From Muribaculaceae bacterium (GTDB lineage Bacteria; Bacteroidota; Bacteroidia; Bacteroidales; Muribaculaceae), in assembly GCA_017620885.1 (NCBI GenBank), contig JAGAUF010000071.1:1-55804 (forward strand): a stretch of 55,804 bases of DNA, given 5' to 3'. Below, piece by piece: positions 43,707 to 52,848 of the stretch. A program made the translations under genes and the position numbers. The notes under the pieces were generated by a model. The model was given only the letters and a program-made list of their open reading frames with translations, searched no databases and was not told the DNA's origin. Position 1 is the first letter of the stretch; each line of letters opens with the position of its first letter.

Positions 43707-44396
43707 ATGAAAAGGATAAAGCTAATAATATGGTTTACGGGGGCAATAATGGCAATCGCCGCATTGATTCCGGCCAAAGCATCGGCGCAGTATTATGAAA
43801 TTGCAAATCAGATACCTAATCTTCTGAGCCCGATGCTGTCGGGATCGATGAATTACCGTGGGACGGTTGAGGCATCTTACCTCAAGGGCGTCGGCGACAA
43901 TCAAGCGGATTTCCTCGATTTCTCCACCGTACAGGGATTCCAATATAAATCATGGTTCTTTATGGGCGTAGGCCTCGGTGTCGACGTAATGTTCTCACAC
44001 CCAAACGACAACTGGGGAGAAGACTGGAACAACGGCTCCTACCTTGAACACGGCATTACCACCACCTCTGTCATGATTCCGCTTTTTACGGATTTCAGAT
44101 TCAATATCGGCAACAAATTCAATAGCAAACCATCATTCTTCATCGACCTGCGGCTCGGCGCCACATTCCTTGTCGGGAAAGATTACGTAAAAATCAACGA
44201 CGGCTACCTTACCAACTCGGAAGCGTTTTATCTCCGGCCGACAATGGGCGTGCGTATCCCGGTAAATAAAGAGAAACCCAAGCAGGCTGTCAATTTAGGC
44301 GTATCATATCAGTTGATTACATCCGACTATTGGAATGGATGGAACAACGATGTCACGCTCAACTCTCTTGGCGTGACAGCATCCTTCGAATGGTAA
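43707..44396 (+). CDS. Outer-membrane beta-barrel protein, function unknown
   Basis: A 229-residue exported protein with a signal peptide (cleavage near ASAQYYE). Alternating polar/aromatic strands and a final aromatic residue (LGVTASFEW) suggest a small eight- to ten-strand outer-membrane barrel. It resembles PorT/OmpW-like small barrels of Bacteroidetes only in general layout; I do not recognise a named family. The start at 43707 gives the signal peptide directly; an in-frame ATG at 43653 would add 18 polar residues before it. No TAnnTTTG promoter was found upstream. The next gene has its own promoter. Confidence 0.75.
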   Translation: MKRIKLIIWFTGAIMAIAALIPAKASAQYYEIANQIPNLLSPMLSGSMNYRGTVEASYLKGVGDNQADFLDFSTVQGFQYKSWFFMGVGLGVDVMFSHPNDNWGEDWNNGSYLEHGITTTSVMIPLFTDFRFNIGNKFNSKPSFFIDLRLGATFLVGKDYVKINDGYLTNSEAFYLRPTMGVRIPVNKEKPKQAVNLGVSYQLITSDYWNGWNNDVTLNSLGVTASFEW

Positions 44397-44401
44397 TGGA
44401 A

Positions 44402-44433
44402 TTTGCACATTAGCTAAAAAATAGCTAAATTTG
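44402..44433 (+). promoter_or_regulatory. Promoter of the DUF3822-rsmD operon
   Basis: TTTG (44402-44405) and TAAATTTG (44426-44433) are 20 bases apart. An AGCTAAA direct repeat (44413-44419 and 44424-44430) overlaps the -7 box. Confidence 0.65.
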
Positions 44434-44510
44434 CAACACAAACAACAGGCAATGAGCCCGGGCGAAGATACGTCCGAGCGAATTGTCCCTATTTTGACGT
44501 ATATATCTGT

Positions 44511-45359
44511 ATGAATAACAGCGACATATATGACGGATACACATCGCCCGGCGCTGATCCGTCGGAACGGCGGCTGACGGTATATCTGTCATCGAGCGGC
44601 GTGAAGGCATATCTGAAACATACGCTCGACGCCACAGCAGGTTATCGCACCCTCATTGACTCAAAATGGACGTGTGACCCTGCCGAGGTGCTTCGCCACA
44701 TCGAAAATGCAGTCTACGACCATCCCGAAGTGCTCGACGATTACGAATGTGACGTCTTGGTGGAGAGCGACAAAGTAATGTGGGTGCCTGCGGAAATTGC
44801 CGAAGACGACGACATTCGCAATACGGTCTATACCTCTCTCTATACGGCTGATCCGGACGATATTTTCACCGATTATCCCGATGAAAACGACAATGGGTTG
44901 GCCTCGCTTTATTATCTCTGTCCCGGGCTTCCGGCCTTCCTGCGCCGCACCTTCCCCGGCGCTCGCGTCACCTCGCAACATACACAGCTCTACCGTCGCT
45001 TCAAAGGACGCGTGAGCGATGATGCATCAGCCTTCGCCGACCTTCGCAACGGGCAGATGGACGTGCTGATATTCAATGGTCAGAACCTCCTTATGGGCGC
45101 CACTCACCCTTACTCTGACGAGAACGATGCATCATATCACATTCTCAACTGCCTGCGACAGACTGACACCGACATTTCCAAATGCGAGATTTATCTGTCC
45201 GGCGACCGCGAGACGCGCACGGCCATAATCGCTGACCTGCGCGACGAATCAAATTATGTAAGAAACGCCATGCTGCCGCGCATCGACTCTCCCGAGGGAA
45301 TGCCGACGGCCGCTCTGATATGCGCCACTGCAAGAAGAACTTCTGATGAGAATAATTAG
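44511..45359 (+). CDS. DUF3822 family protein
   Basis: A 282-residue cytoplasmic protein of a Bacteroidetes family without assigned function. It has the layout of that family: an N-terminal part with LTVYLSSSGVKAYL, a middle part containing FNGQNLLMGATHPYSDENDASYHILNCLRQ (in part), and a C-terminal segment with CEIYLSGDRETRT. These features suggest an actin/hexokinase-like ATPase fold, which is an inference only. It overlaps the start of rsmD by 14 bases. This pair is common in Bacteroidetes and suggests a link to ribosome assembly. Confidence 0.85.
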   Translation: MNNSDIYDGYTSPGADPSERRLTVYLSSSGVKAYLKHTLDATAGYRTLIDSKWTCDPAEVLRHIENAVYDHPEVLDDYECDVLVESDKVMWVPAEIAEDDDIRNTVYTSLYTADPDDIFTDYPDENDNGLASLYYLCPGLPAFLRRTFPGARVTSQHTQLYRRFKGRVSDDASAFADLRNGQMDVLIFNGQNLLMGATHPYSDENDASYHILNCLRQTDTDISKCEIYLSGDRETRTAIIADLRDESNYVRNAMLPRIDSPEGMPTAALICATARRTSDENN

Positions 45360-45927
45360 AGGAAAATACGGACGACGCCGCTTTGAAGTGCCTAAGAACA
45401 TCACGGCCCGCCCCACGACAGATTTCGCACGCGAGAATATCTTCAATGTCATCGAGAATCTCGAAGACCTCGAAGGTGAAACGGCGTGCGACCTTTTCGC
45501 CGGTACAGGCGCGATTTCTTACGAATTTCTGAGCCGGGGATGCCGTTCCGTAACTTCTGTTGAAAAGGCCTCCGTACAATCGGCTTTCATCCGTTCTGTA
45601 AAGGAAAAACTCGGCGACGATAATCTGCGTGTGATTCGCGGCGACGTCTTCAAGTTTATCGCCACGGCTGCCACGCCTTACGATATAGTATTTGCCGACC
45701 CACCGTATGACCATCCTCGCTTTGCCGAGATTCCGGAACTTATTCTCAGTTCACGGCTCGTCAAGCCCAGGACGCTTGTCATTGTGGAACATTCTCAGAA
45801 ATATAATTTCTCTTCCCTGCCGGAATTCATAGAACACCGCGCTTACGGGAGCGTGAATTTTTCACTGTTTCGGGCAAAATCTGACGGTCAGGAGGAGACA
45901 GACTGTCAGGAAAATAAAATCGATTAA
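45346..45927 (+). CDS. rsmD: 16S rRNA (guanine-N2)-methyltransferase RsmD
   Basis: Methylates G966 (E. coli numbering) of 16S rRNA with S-adenosylmethionine. The 193-residue protein has the family start [26 protein letters not shown] (in part), the AdoMet-binding [18 protein letters not shown], and motif [11 protein letters not shown] (DPPY). The length is normal. Its ATG lies 14 bases inside the end of the DUF3822 gene, so translation is coupled. ribBA follows after 46 bases with no clear promoter. Confidence 0.93.
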   Translation: MRIIRGKYGRRRFEVPKNITARPTTDFARENIFNVIENLEDLEGETACDLFAGTGAISYEFLSRGCRSVTSVEKASVQSAFIRSVKEKLGDDNLRVIRGDVFKFIATAATPYDIVFADPPYDHPRFAEIPELILSSRLVKPRTLVIVEHSQKYNFSSLPEFIEHRAYGSVNFSLFRAKSDGQEETDCQENKID

Positions 45928-45973
45928 TAACCTAAGATACAATCATATATTCGAATATCACACAAATTTTGAA

Positions 45974-47191
45974 ATGGACAATAAAATAAAATTAGACACC
46001 ATAGAAGAGGCAATCGCCGATTTCCGAGAGGGTAAATTTATCATCGTTGTTGATGACGAAGACCGTGAGAATGAAGGCGACCTCATCGTAGCGGCAGAAA
46101 AGATTACACCCGAACAGGTGAATTTCATGCTCAAGAACGCACGAGGCGTTCTCTGCGCGCCCATCACTATGGCGCGTTGCAAGGAGCTCGGTCTGGACAA
46201 GCAGGTAGAAGACAATACCTCCATGCTCGGAACGCCGTTCACAGTAACCGTCGATAAACTCGAAGGATGCTCCACGGGAGTTTCCATTCAAGACCGCGCC
46301 GCCACAATCCAAGCGCTCGCCGACCCCGAATCGACGCCCTTGACATTCGGTCGTCCCGGCCACATCAATCCTCTGTATGCACAAGACCGCGGAGTGCTTC
46401 AGCGCGCCGGCCACACGGAGGCAGCCATAGATTTCGCACGCCTCGCCGGTCTGCGCCCGGCAGCTGCGCTTATGGAAATTATGAGCGATGACGGATCAAT
46501 GGCCCGTCTGCCGGAACTGCGTCGCCGTGCGGACGAGTGGGGACTTAAACTCGTCTCTATCCGCGACCTGATAGCATATCTTCTGAAGACAGACTCTCTC
46601 GTAGAAATGGGCGACGAAGTCGATATGCCGACAGCTTACGGTCATTTCCGCCTAATTCCCTTCCGCCAGAAAGACAATAATCTCGAACATATCGCACTGA
46701 TAAAAGGTGACGTGAAGGGTGACGAGCCGGTTCTCGTACGCGTTCATTCAAGCTGTATGACGGGCGACACGTTCGGTTCGCTGCGATGCGAATGTGGCGA
46801 GCAGCTGCATTACGCTATGAAAGCTATTGAAAAAGAGGGTCGTGGCGCTATCATTTATCTGAATCAAGAGGGGCGCGGCATCGGGCTGATGGATAAAATC
46901 AAAGCTTACAAGCTTCAGGAAGACGGCCTTGACACCGTAGACGCCAACCTTCACCTCGGCCACAAAGCCGACGAACGTGATTATGGCGTAGGCGCCAATA
47001 TCCTCAATCTCCTCGGTATCAAGAATATGCGTCTTATGACCAACAACCCGGTGAAGCGCATCGGGCTTGAAGGTTTCGGGCTTACGATCAGCGAGATTAT
47101 CCCGATAGAAATAGAGCCGAACGAATATAATCGCTTCTATATGCACACCAAAAAGACGCGCATGGGCCATAACCTCCACAATGTGGATTGA
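45974..47191 (+). CDS. ribBA: Bifunctional 3,4-dihydroxy-2-butanone 4-phosphate synthase / GTP cyclohydrolase II
   Basis: Supplies both precursors of riboflavin. The N-terminal RibB half (about 1-205) has [17 protein letters not shown] (metal-binding acidic loop), VSIQDRAAT and [24 protein letters not shown] (in part). The C-terminal RibA half (about 210-405) has [24 protein letters not shown] (in part), with the zinc-binding cysteines, and [20 protein letters not shown]. The length of 405 residues is normal for the fusion. No FMN riboswitch is present in the 46 bases upstream. Confidence 0.97.
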   Translation: MDNKIKLDTIEEAIADFREGKFIIVVDDEDRENEGDLIVAAEKITPEQVNFMLKNARGVLCAPITMARCKELGLDKQVEDNTSMLGTPFTVTVDKLEGCSTGVSIQDRAATIQALADPESTPLTFGRPGHINPLYAQDRGVLQRAGHTEAAIDFARLAGLRPAAALMEIMSDDGSMARLPELRRRADEWGLKLVSIRDLIAYLLKTDSLVEMGDEVDMPTAYGHFRLIPFRQKDNNLEHIALIKGDVKGDEPVLVRVHSSCMTGDTFGSLRCECGEQLHYAMKAIEKEGRGAIIYLNQEGRGIGLMDKIKAYKLQEDGLDTVDANLHLGHKADERDYGVGANILNLLGIKNMRLMTNNPVKRIGLEGFGLTISEIIPIEIEPNEYNRFYMHTKKTRMGHNLHNVD

Positions 47192-47218
47192 GACGAACAC
47201 GAACTAATACCTGACACA

Positions 47219-50089
47219 ATGAAAAAACTGATTGTCATGGCACTGGCTATCACGAGTGTAATCATGTCGGCCAACGCCAAGAAAGTAATCGACCATTCGA
47301 TGTTTGACGACTGGAAGTTTGTCAAGACAGCACCACTCTCCGACAACGGTGAATGGGTGGCATACGCTGCCCAAGCACAGGAGGGTGACGGCTATCTGAC
47401 GTTGCGAAACACCAAGACGGGGAAAACGATTACCATTCCTCGCGGCTATCAGCCGAAATTCACGGCCGACTCACGCTGGGCCATCGCACTGATCAAACCC
47501 CTTTTCGCAGACACACGCAAGGCGAAAATCGACAAGAAAAAAGACTTTGATCTGCCACAGGACACATTGGCTATCATCGACCTGAAGAGCGGCAAAGTCA
47601 CTAAGACGCCAAACGTTACGGCTTTCAAGATCGGCAAAGATGGAGGCTCATGGGTGGCTTACACTTCTGTTGATACGCTTCATATCAAAGCCAAAGAGCT
47701 GAAAGACAAGAAAGCCGGCAAACCGCTCGTGGTGCTCGACCTGAACAGCGGCAACAAGAAGGTAATCAAAAACGTCAAAGATTACAATATCTCGAAAAAC
47801 GGAAAATGTCTCGGCGTCACGCTTAAGAAGGCTGAGAAAGATTCACTCTCAACAGACGGCATCGGCGTCATGTTGCTTCCCGACACATCGTTTGTCCTGA
47901 TAGACCGCGACCGCAAATTTTACGGATCGCCCGTCTTCAACGAGGCCTGCGACAAGATGGCCTTCACTGCGTCGAATGACACTATCGAGACCGGAACGCT
48001 CCACGCTGACCTCTTCCTCACCGATCTGACGGCGGAGCGCATTGAGCCGCGCATGATCGAGACAGCACGCACGGAGCGTAAAGCGGCAAATCTCGCCCCG
48101 GCCCACGGCGGCACGCCGGAAGAAAATGCCGCTCTCGAAAAAGAGCGCATCGAGGCTATGAAGAAGATGGCGGGCAAGATGCTCTATGCCAACCAATATT
48201 CCAAACCGGTATTTTCTCACGACGGCAAACGTCTCATCATCGGTCTTGCTCCGGAAGTAGCACCCGACGACACTACGATTGTGGATTTTGAGCGAGCCGA
48301 TCTCGACATCTGGCGATGGGACGCTCCAATGACACCGCCGCAGGAATTGAAAGCCGTGGAAAAGCTGCGCAAACATACATTCCCGTTGGTCATTAACCTC
48401 GGCAACGGCAGTCAGCAGCTTCTCACCACCAATCCCCTCGTAACCGTAACAGAAGGCAACCGCTGGGACGGCGACTGGGCTATGCTGACCGACCCGACAC
48501 GCGAAGCCGTCAGCCGGCAATGGGACTATACCGCACCGGAAGAAATCTCGGTCATCAACGTCAATAACGGCAACGTGAAGAAGATGGGCACGACGATGAA
48601 AGAGTCGGCCGAACTCTCCCCTGCCGGAAAATACGTCATCTGGTATGACAGCAACCGCAATTACAACGTATGGGAAATTGCCACGGGCGAGAATGTGGAA
48701 GTTTCGTCGGCTATCCCCTACCCCGTATGGGAGGAACATACCGATTATCCTATGATTCAGACGCCTTACGGCATCGGTGGATGGCTTGAAAATGACGAGG
48801 CTGTGCTTATCTATGACAAGCACGATATCTGGAGCGTCGATCCGAAGGGTAAACGCGCCCCGGTATGTCTGACAGCCGGCGACGGCCGCAAGAAGAATCT
48901 CCGTTATCGCTATGTGAAAATCGATCCCGAAGAACGGGCGCTCAAGAACGGTCAGGAGATGATTCTCTCCGTATTCAATTATGATGATAAGAAAAACGGC
49001 CTCGCCACTGCCATTGCAGGGAAGAGCGCCGCTCCCTCGATAAAAGATCTTGACGGATACCAGTACACAAGATTCTCAAAGGCGAAAAACGCGCCTGTAT
49101 ACTCCTTCGAGAAATCCAATTTCAGCGAATGTCCCGACGTATGGATAAGCCGTGGCACAAACTTTGGAAAGGCATTCCGTATCAGCGACCTGAATCCGCA
49201 GATGAAGGATTATTACTGGGGGACTGCAGAATTGGTGAAATGGCGCGCGTTCGACGGACGCGAGGTTGAGGGTGTGCTTTACAAGCCCGAAGACTTCGAT
49301 CCTGAGAAGAAATATCCTATGATTGCCTATTTCTACGAGCAGAATACAGAGGAGCTGTATCATCACTACGCCCTCGAACCCTCGTGGAGCTGGATAAACT
49401 TCCCATTCTATACCTCACGGGGCTATGTTGTGTTTGTTCCCGACGTCTACTATACGCCGGGCGTTCCGGGAGAAGGAGCCTACAACTGTATCGTGAGCGG
49501 ATGTCAGGAGCTGTGCCGCCGCTATCCGTGGATCGACAAGGATCATATCGGAATAGACGGCCAGAGCTGGGGCGGCTATCAGACAGCGTATCTCGTGACG
49601 CGCACGGATATGTTTGCCTGCGCCGGGTCAGGAGCCCCCGTAGCCAATATGACATCGGCATTCGGCGGAATACGCTGGGGCACCGGCGATTCGCGTCAGG
49701 CTCAGTATGAGCAGGGGCAGTCACGTATCGGACGCAACCTCTGGGAAGCCCCCGAACTCTATATCGCCAACTCTCCCCTCTTCCATCTTGACCGCGTCAA
49801 TACTCCGGTGCTTATTATGCACAATGATCAGGACGGCGCAGTGCCATGGTATCAGGGCATCGAGCTGTTCATGGGCCTTCGTCGTCTTCACAAGCCTGTA
49901 TGGATGCTGCAGTATAACGGCGAGGACCACAACATCCGCGCACGCAAGAACCGCAAGGACATAACTATCCGCTTCCAGCAATTCTTCGACCATTATCTGA
50001 AGGGCGCGCCGATGCCCGAATGGATGAAGAACGGCATCCCGGCCATACGCAAAGGACAGGAGATGGGCACGGGTCTTGTAACTGACTAA
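47219..50089 (+). CDS. Secreted S9-family serine peptidase
   Basis: A 956-residue exported alpha/beta-hydrolase peptidase of the prolyl oligopeptidase family. After a signal peptide (MKKLIVMALAITSVIMSANA) comes a long beta-propeller-like region. The catalytic domain has the nucleophile motif GIDGQSWGGYQTAY (Ser783), the acid in MHNDQDGAVPW (Asp872) and the base in YNGEDHNIR (His904). It resembles the large propeller-plus-hydrolase enzymes of Bacteroidetes. The exact class (dipeptidyl peptidase or acyl-aminoacyl peptidase) cannot be told. It starts 27 bases after ribBA and ends at a strong terminator. Confidence 0.92.
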   Translation: MKKLIVMALAITSVIMSANAKKVIDHSMFDDWKFVKTAPLSDNGEWVAYAAQAQEGDGYLTLRNTKTGKTITIPRGYQPKFTADSRWAIALIKPLFADTRKAKIDKKKDFDLPQDTLAIIDLKSGKVTKTPNVTAFKIGKDGGSWVAYTSVDTLHIKAKELKDKKAGKPLVVLDLNSGNKKVIKNVKDYNISKNGKCLGVTLKKAEKDSLSTDGIGVMLLPDTSFVLIDRDRKFYGSPVFNEACDKMAFTASNDTIETGTLHADLFLTDLTAERIEPRMIETARTERKAANLAPAHGGTPEENAALEKERIEAMKKMAGKMLYANQYSKPVFSHDGKRLIIGLAPEVAPDDTTIVDFERADLDIWRWDAPMTPPQELKAVEKLRKHTFPLVINLGNGSQQLLTTNPLVTVTEGNRWDGDWAMLTDPTREAVSRQWDYTAPEEISVINVNNGNVKKMGTTMKESAELSPAGKYVIWYDSNRNYNVWEIATGENVEVSSAIPYPVWEEHTDYPMIQTPYGIGGWLENDEAVLIYDKHDIWSVDPKGKRAPVCLTAGDGRKKNLRYRYVKIDPEERALKNGQEMILSVFNYDDKKNGLATAIAGKSAAPSIKDLDGYQYTRFSKAKNAPVYSFEKSNFSECPDVWISRGTNFGKAFRISDLNPQMKDYYWGTAELVKWRAFDGREVEGVLYKPEDFDPEKKYPMIAYFYEQNTEELYHHYALEPSWSWINFPFYTSRGYVVFVPDVYYTPGVPGEGAYNCIVSGCQELCRRYPWIDKDHIGIDGQSWGGYQTAYLVTRTDMFACAGSGAPVANMTSAFGGIRWGTGDSRQAQYEQGQSRIGRNLWEAPELYIANSPLFHLDRVNTPVLIMHNDQDGAVPWYQGIELFMGLRRLHKPVWMLQYNGEDHNIRARKNRKDITIRFQQFFDHYLKGAPMPEWMKNGIPAIRKGQEMGTGLVTD

Positions 50090-50100
50090 TCAAATCCACA

Positions 50101-50143
50101 AAGAGGGCGTAGCGGAAGAGCCGTTATGCCCTCTTTCTTTTTT
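50101..50143 (+). terminator. Terminator after the S9 peptidase gene
   Basis: An 11-base stem (50101-50111 with 50125-50135, one G-U pair) encloses a CGG/CCG stem and is followed by TCTTTTTT. It lies just before the MATE transporter ATG. Confidence 0.85.
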
Positions 50144-50147
50144 CACA

Positions 50148-51491
50148 ATGGCGGAGAAAATCAACAGAACGATTATACGGCTGACATTCCCTTCTATTCT
50201 GACCAATATAACAGTTCCGGTACTTGGTCTGTGCGATACGGGAATAGCCGGTCATTTGGGCGACGGGCGCTATATCGGGGCAATCTCGATAGGCGCGATG
50301 ATGCTCAACGTACTCTTCTGGCTATGCGGATTTCTGCGGATGGGAACAACAGGACTGACGGCACAGGCATACGGGGCAGGCGACGACGACGGGGTTAGGC
50401 GTGTGTTTACGCGCTCCTTCTTCTTGGCCGTTGTAATCGGAGCGTTGATCTTGATTTGCTGCATCCCGTTGTGCCATCTGCTCCTCCTTATCATTGGGGC
50501 CGAAGATAGCGTTCGCCAATTAGCCTCCACCTACTTTTTCATCTGCATTTTCGGCACGCCGGCACAGCTTGCCACGATGTCAATTTCGGGATGGTTTCTC
50601 GGGATGCAAAACACTGTGCGGCCGATGATTGTCGCCATCAGTACAAATATCATCAACATTGCTCTGAGTTTCTTAGCGGTTTTCTACTTCGACCTCGGAT
50701 TTGCAGGCGTGGCTTACGGCACTCTGACAGCCAACTGGTGCGGATTGATATTGGCGCTCTTGCTGGCGAAACAGTTCGTTAGCGGAAGCCGACTATGGGC
50801 TCCATTCAGCGATATATTCAAGGGTGGAACTCTGCGCCGTTTCTTCTCCGTAAACAGCGATCTCTTCTTTCGGTCGGCCTGCGTGATGGGCGTGTCGCTT
50901 ACCGTCACGGCACTTGGTGCGCGACTTGGCTGGCTCACGCTCGGCACCAACGCCGTCATGATGCAATTCTTCATCCTTTTCAGCTATTTTATGGATGGTT
51001 TCGCCTTCACCGGAGAGGCACTCACAGGAAAATATCTCGGATCGGGCAACGATGTTATGCTGCGACGCAGTGTTAAATATCTGATTCTATGGTCGATCGG
51101 TATGGCCGTGACATTCCTCGCGATTTACACAGTGGGATGGCGCGCGCTCGTCAATCTGCTGACCGATGTTGAGGCCGTCCGTCAGAACGTTGAAATCTAT
51201 CATTATTGGCTCATTCTGATTCCACCTGTCACAGTCAGCGCCTTCATTTTCGACGGCTTTTTCATCGGTCTGACTGCGACACGGCGCATGTTATTCGTCA
51301 CGATGTCGGCCGCTTCGGTTTTCTTTCTCATCGCATTTGTTCATCCCGACTCGCTTCCCCATGTCTCTCTTCCAACCAACGACACCCTCTGGCTCGCCTT
51401 CCTCTGCGACCTCTTTCTCCGTGGTGTTCTTCTCGCTGTGCAAATGCCGTCACTTCTCCGTAAACATTCGATAAATAAGCAATTACAATGA
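50148..51491 (+). CDS. MATE family efflux transporter
   Basis: A 447-residue inner-membrane protein with 12 hydrophobic helices, of the MATE/DinF family that exports drugs or metabolites in exchange for Na+ or H+. It opens NRTIIRLTFPSILTNITVPVLGLCDTGIAGHLGD (in part), typical of DinF-like members, and has GLTAQAYGAGD and the internal-repeat segment with MDGFAFTGEALTGKYLG. The length is normal. Its stop overlaps the ispE start in ATGA, so the two are probably translationally coupled. It begins four bases after a terminator, and no promoter was identified. Confidence 0.93.
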   Translation: MAEKINRTIIRLTFPSILTNITVPVLGLCDTGIAGHLGDGRYIGAISIGAMMLNVLFWLCGFLRMGTTGLTAQAYGAGDDDGVRRVFTRSFFLAVVIGALILICCIPLCHLLLLIIGAEDSVRQLASTYFFICIFGTPAQLATMSISGWFLGMQNTVRPMIVAISTNIINIALSFLAVFYFDLGFAGVAYGTLTANWCGLILALLLAKQFVSGSRLWAPFSDIFKGGTLRRFFSVNSDLFFRSACVMGVSLTVTALGARLGWLTLGTNAVMMQFFILFSYFMDGFAFTGEALTGKYLGSGNDVMLRRSVKYLILWSIGMAVTFLAIYTVGWRALVNLLTDVEAVRQNVEIYHYWLILIPPVTVSAFIFDGFFIGLTATRRMLFVTMSAASVFFLIAFVHPDSLPHVSLPTNDTLWLAFLCDLFLRGVLLAVQMPSLLRKHSINKQLQ

Positions 51492-52375
51492 TACAGTTTA
51501 TTCCGGCAAAAATCAATATAGGACTCAATATTGTAGAGAAACGTCCCGACGGCTACCATAATTTAGAGACGGTTTTCTATCCGATCGGGCGATTCAACGG
51601 GACGCCGGCTGTTCCCTACCCTTTCGGCGATGTGCTTGAAATCACGCCGTCGAAAACCACGGATCATACCTTTACCTTCACGGGACGAACTATTGACTGT
51701 CCTTTGGAGAAAAATTTGGTAGTCACAGCATTGCGATTGTTTGAGAAACAATATAACGAGAAGTATGGCCTTGAGATGCCTAAATTTGACATTACGCTCG
51801 ACAAACACATTCCCGACGGAGCCGGAATCGGAGGAGGTTCGGCCGACGCCACATATATGTTGCGCGGACTCAATACGCTGTGCGACAATCCGTTTGATCT
51901 GAACGAGCTCTCGGAAATGGCTCTGCATCTCGGAGCCGACTGCCCATTCTTTCTCTTGGACGAACCGGCATACGGCGAGGGGGTGGGTGAAATCCTCACA
52001 CCGATAAAGGTTGATTTAAAAGAGAAATGGCTCTTGCTTGCAAAACCGGATATATATATATCAACGGCAGAGGCTTTTCGCGAGATACTGCCGAAACACC
52101 CTGAGACTTCTCTGAAGGAATTGATTCAACTTCCGATTCAGGAATGGAGACATCATATAGTGAACGATTTTGAGGAATCTCTTTCAGGACGTTTCCCAGA
52201 GATAATCAATCTTAAACAAATGCTTTATAACTCGGGAGCGGAATATGCCTCGATGAGCGGCTCCGGTTCGTCGGTATATGGAATCTACCGCAACCGTGAA
52301 GAGGCACTTCACGCGCTTACCGCCATCCGTTTTTGCGGCACACCCCTCCCCTTTGCCACCCTCATTAAACTCTAA
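51488..52375 (+). CDS. ispE: 4-diphosphocytidyl-2-C-methyl-D-erythritol kinase
   Basis: A GHMP-family kinase in the non-mevalonate isoprenoid pathway. The 295-residue protein has PAKINIGLNIVEKRPDGYHNLETVFYPI (in part), the ATP-binding PDGAGIGGGSADATYML, and the late MSGSGSSVYGI loop. The length is slightly over the typical ~280 residues. It overlaps the MATE gene by four bases. A (TA) run at 52050-52058 encodes part of DIYIST. A hairpin 57 bases downstream lacks a clear T run. Confidence 0.95.
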   Translation: MIQFIPAKINIGLNIVEKRPDGYHNLETVFYPIGRFNGTPAVPYPFGDVLEITPSKTTDHTFTFTGRTIDCPLEKNLVVTALRLFEKQYNEKYGLEMPKFDITLDKHIPDGAGIGGGSADATYMLRGLNTLCDNPFDLNELSEMALHLGADCPFFLLDEPAYGEGVGEILTPIKVDLKEKWLLLAKPDIYISTAEAFREILPKHPETSLKELIQLPIQEWRHHIVNDFEESLSGRFPEIINLKQMLYNSGAEYASMSGSGSSVYGIYRNREEALHALTAIRFCGTPLPFATLIKL

Positions 52376-52431
52376 AGAATGGCAAAGAACCTCCATTAAC
52401 AACCCATATTCATTTAAAAATCTGACAATAC

Positions 52432-52462
52432 ATCCCATACGTCATAATATCGCGTATGGGAT
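52432..52462 (+). repeat. Hairpin downstream of ispE
   Basis: ATCCCATACG (52432-52441) pairs perfectly with CGTATGGGAT (52453-52462) around an 11-base loop. No T run follows on either strand, so it is a weak terminator or a processing element. Confidence 0.5.
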
Positions 52463-52594
52463 ATACCTCTAATGCATATTGCGTTAAATCACGTTATACC
52501 AATCACTTACATACCGCTCTCCTCAATCTGCCCATATATAATCAGCAGAAATAAGTAAAAAATAAAATTTTCAATAAAAAAAGTCTCTAAAATA

Positions 52595-52626
52595 TTTGCA
52601 AATATGAATATGTTGTATTAACTTTG
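52595..52626 (+). promoter_or_regulatory. Promoter of the small-protein/secreted-protein unit
   Basis: TTTG (52595-52598) and TAACTTTG (52619-52626) are 20 bases apart, a full consensus match. The leader to the 55-residue frame would be about 35 bases. Confidence 0.65.
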
Positions 52627-52667
52627 TAACACAAACTTAAACATAAACATTAGGGTGGTTTAATTAT

Positions 52668-52835
52668 ATGAATGGTTCGGTTGTCAATCATTTTGAAAGC
52701 GAATCAGTTGAAATAAATGAGGCACAATTCAATAATTCGGTTGTGACCATTCATGGAATTGGCATAAGGCCTGTTATTCTGAAGGGAGATAACGTCCCGC
52801 TTGATTTCTTAACTGATCCCAAATATATTAACTAA
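52668..52835 (+). CDS. Unannotated 55-residue small protein
   Basis: An open frame of 55 codons plus TAA, beginning at the first ATG after a consensus promoter and ending 13 bases before the next gene. The protein starts MNGSVVNHFESESVEINEAQ and has an internal echo, GSVVNHF against NSVVTIHG. It ends KYIN, with a Pro/Asp-rich second half. It has no signal peptide or hydrophobic helix and no family I recognise. The tight spacing and shared promoter suggest it is made together with the secreted protein at 52849. It could be a leader peptide, a small regulator or a partner; no function can be assigned. Confidence 0.6.
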   Translation: MNGSVVNHFESESVEINEAQFNNSVVTIHGIGIRPVILKGDNVPLDFLTDPKYIN

Positions 52836-52848
52836 AAATCAAGAAGCG

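Noticed and set aside
45928..45973. Possible FMN riboswitch before ribBA
   Set aside because: The gap is only 46 bases and has none of the conserved FMN-element stems.
47849..48823. A 324-residue open frame opposite the S9 peptidase gene
   Set aside because: It is an antisense shadow with no recognisable family and no start signals.
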